The notes beneath the pieces were generated by a model. It ran no database searches and was not told the origin of the DNA. It saw only the letters and a program-made list of their open reading frames with translations. A stretch of 64,000 nt of DNA from Spirosoma linguale DSM 74. GTDB taxonomy: Bacteria; Bacteroidota; Bacteroidia; Cytophagales; Spirosomataceae. Location of the stretch: assembly GCA_000024525.1 (NCBI GenBank), contig CP001769.1, positions 682,001-746,000 of the forward strand. The letters are read 5' to 3'. Made by a program: the position numbers and the translations under genes. Below are positions 62,284-64,000 of this stretch, in pieces (position 1 is the stretch's first letter; every line of letters begins with the position of its first letter).

Positions 62284-62729
62284 GTCAATTTCTGCCCTTT
62301 GCTCAGGGTAAGGGAAATCTGTCCGGCGTGATGTGCCGTGTGAAACAGAATATGACCCAACAGCCTTGCCCGGGAGACCGTACCGAAAAAGGGAGTCTTT
62401 ATCGGGTCCTGCCAGGCTTCGTCAGCAGTTGTTTCTATGTACGTTTGAAGCATTTGGTACCCTTCTTCCAACAGATGCTGACTAGCCAGTATATCCTGGC
62501 CCTGCCCGGTGTCGGTCTGGCCCATGGTGGTATTTTGTACCGTTATAGGAAGGCCAAAGAATAAGCCAAACATATTCATCATCTCGCCGGTATGCCGGTA
62601 AATAAAGCCAATCGACGCCGTTTCCTCATTGAGTCTGAAATCGGCATTCCGGGCTGTAATCTGGTCAAAGGCAAACGAACAGGTCGTTCGGTTTTGGGCC
62701 AGCATATCCAGGAGAATCTGTTTTTGCAT
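62280..62729 (-). CDS. DinB-superfamily protein
   Basis: A 149-residue four-helix-bundle protein. YRHTGEMMNMFGLFF near residue 45 and HILFHTAHHAGQISLTL near residue 130 supply the three His residues that bind a divalent metal in DinB proteins. These act as thiol-dependent transferases or are uncharacterised, and many are stress-related. It is single, between convergent and co-directional neighbours, and lies 39 bases upstream of the photolyase gene in transcription terms (that gene reads into it). Confidence 0.85.
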   Translation of the reverse strand: MQKQILLDMLAQNRTTCSFAFDQITARNADFRLNEETASIGFIYRHTGEMMNMFGLFFGLPITVQNTTMGQTDTGQGQDILASQHLLEEGYQMLQTYIETTADEAWQDPIKTPFFGTVSRARLLGHILFHTAHHAGQISLTLSKGQKLT

Positions 62730-62767
62730 GTTTATTGATCGAAAGATGGTTAATTACCCAGGCAAAG

Positions 62768-64000
62768 CTAAGGATTAGCGGCCTGTTTAATCGACGACTT
62801 TTGTCCCGATTTTCGTTCTTTTCGGTTGGCTCGATCCGTAGCGGGTAAGCTATGCGTTGTTAAAATACGGGTCTGCTCGGCCAGCCCCACCTCCGTCTGG
62901 CGGGGCTCGTGGAGTTGTATGCGGGCCCGGCGGGCCATCGCGGCTGCATCAATGATCGGGGCGGGGTAGTCGATGCCGATCTGAAAGTGCTCCATCGCCT
63001 GTTCCAGCGGAGGCATCGTCCACGGCTGGTGAATGTAAGCTGTGGGGCAGTTGGCCAGTTCGGGCACCCACTGTTTGATGAATACGCCCTGCGGGTCATG
63101 TTCCTGCGACTGTTTGACGGGATTATAAATTCGGATGGTATTGGTCCCCGTCATGCCCGACTGCATCTGAAGCTGGGCGTAATGAATACCCGGCTCGAAA
63201 TCGGTATAGAGCCGAGCCAGGTGCCAGCCCCCTTCCTGCCAATGCTGAAACAGATGGTGGGTCAGAAAGGAGGTCAACATGGCTCGCATGCGAAAATTGA
63301 TATAGCCCGTAGCGGCCAGACAGCGCATACAGGCGTCGACGAGCGGATACCCCGTGCGCCCATCCCGCCAGGCTGCATAATGGTCGGGGTTGACGTTTTT
63401 GGGGACGGCATCGAAAGCCCGGTTCACGTTCTCGAATTCCATCCGCTCTTCACGCTCAAACTTTTGGATGAAATGGCAATGCCAGCGCAGCCGGGAGGCA
63501 AATGCCGCCAACTGCCGTCGCAACCCTGCCAGTTGCGGTTTTTTAGCGGCCTGCTGCTGAGCCTGGTATACCTGCCGGATACTCAAACAACCCCAGGCCA
63601 GGTAAGGCGACAGACGACTGCACCCTCGGCGGCTTGCGAGGGGTTTGGAGATGGAAGCCGCGTACAAGGCGATTCGCTCCTGAAGAAAGCTGGCCAGATA
63701 CCGATGCCCATTGTATTCCCCGCCGGGCTGAAACGACGGATTTGGCCGTTGCCACGCTGCCGGTAAATCCGGGCCGCGTTCGGCTTCAAACCAGTCTGGG
63801 GGTACATCGGCGGGGTACCAGGCCGTCAGGTCCGGATGCTGTTGGGGTTGCTGCATGGTCTGCTGCCACTGTGCTGCCCAGGTATCCCGATTTTTCAGGC
63901 GTCGGAACACGCCATTGTTTTGAAATTCCTGCCAGCCAATCCCCTGTTGCCGGCAAAATTGGGCAACCGCTTTATCGCGGTCGTAGGTAACGGCCAGGCC
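62768..64000 (-). CDS. DNA photolyase/cryptochrome family (N-terminus outside window)
   Basis: The frame remains open to the window edge, so the N-terminal chromophore domain is incomplete. About 410 residues are visible. They carry the FAD-binding domain: [76 protein letters not shown], and [55 protein letters not shown] in shortened form. These are typical of the FAD-binding photolyase/cryptochrome fold. The layout suggests a class-I-like photolyase that repairs UV pyrimidine dimers, but cryptochrome roles cannot be excluded. The residues before position 63910 ([18 protein letters not shown]) continue the family alignment. Confidence 0.88.
   Translation of the reverse strand, partial: GLAVTYDRDKAVAQFCRQQGIGWQEFQNNGVFRRLKNRDTWAAQWQQTMQQPQQHPDLTAWYPADVPPDWFEAERGPDLPAAWQRPNPSFQPGGEYNGHRYLASFLQERIALYAASISKPLASRRGCSRLSPYLAWGCLSIRQVYQAQQQAAKKPQLAGLRRQLAAFASRLRWHCHFIQKFEREERMEFENVNRAFDAVPKNVNPDHYAAWRDGRTGYPLVDACMRCLAATGYINFRMRAMLTSFLTHHLFQHWQEGGWHLARLYTDFEPGIHYAQLQMQSGMTGTNTIRIYNPVKQSQEHDPQGVFIKQWVPELANCPTAYIHQPWTMPPLEQAMEHFQIGIDYPAPIIDAAAMARRARIQLHEPRQTEVGLAEQTRILTTHSLPATDRANRKERKSGQKSSIKQAANP

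Noticed and set aside
62909..63766. 285-codon plus-strand frame
   Set aside because: It lies antisense to the photolyase gene and shows only low-complexity, Arg/Gly-rich sequence.
1..64000. CRISPR arrays, tRNA or rRNA genes and insertion sequences
   Set aside because: No regularly spaced repeats, cloverleaf sequences, rRNA-like segments or transposase motifs were recognised by eye. The inverted repeats found are single hairpins.

Overview
This window looks like chromosome of a Bacteroidota bacterium of the Cytophagales, most likely Spirosoma or a close relative. The genus is an inference. The signs are a SusC/SusD pair, C-terminal sorting domains of the type IX secretion system (T9SS), many lipoproteins with a Cys lipobox, TAnnTTTG promoter sequences and weak Shine-Dalgarno sites. 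No tRNA, rRNA, CRISPR array or intact insertion sequence was seen.

Layout. 1-6.8 kb: a polysaccharide utilisation locus (5'-truncated SusC, SusD, two surface lipoproteins, an alginate-lyase-family enzyme). 6.8-12 kb: a divergent FMN-binding/MocR pair, a decayed MocR tail, a frameshifted Uma2 gene, and an alkylation-repair operon in which the parts of Ada are split over separate proteins. 12-16 kb: a T9SS-exported C25 peptidase and a lipoprotein. 16.3-20.5 kb: a lasso-peptide cluster made of a cyclase, a nucleotidyltransferase, the B2 protease, the B1 recognition protein and a 48-codon precursor gene (20354-20500, minus strand) too short for routine calling. 20.5-33.6 kb: mainly housekeeping and secreted proteins, including a T9SS cargo protein, an M1 aminopeptidase, phosphoglycerate mutase, an orphan phage-like protein, an (alpha/alpha)-barrel protein and a sulfatase.

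34-52 kb is the most unusual region. A DUF4062 protein, a MoxR-type AAA+ ATPase and a 1393-residue three-pass membrane protein with a vWA-like domain form a tight operon. It resembles the predicted vWA-MoxR biological-conflict systems. It is followed by a phage-type muramidase, a 1921-residue protein that combines two alpha/beta-hydrolase domains, a macro-like domain and a CHAT caspase-like protease, and, further on, a 779-residue protein of unknown family. 52-64 kb holds an Oar-like TonB receptor, a multi-PAS histidine kinase, a DUF6544-like membrane protein, a ceramidase-family protein that has lost its His motif, an AraC regulator, a DinB protein and a truncated photolyase.

Two small intergenic hairpin families recur. 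One has a CTTCAAGA loop (5521-5595 and 29338-29382). The other has an ACA triloop (22384-22406, 49456-49476 and 52269-52289).
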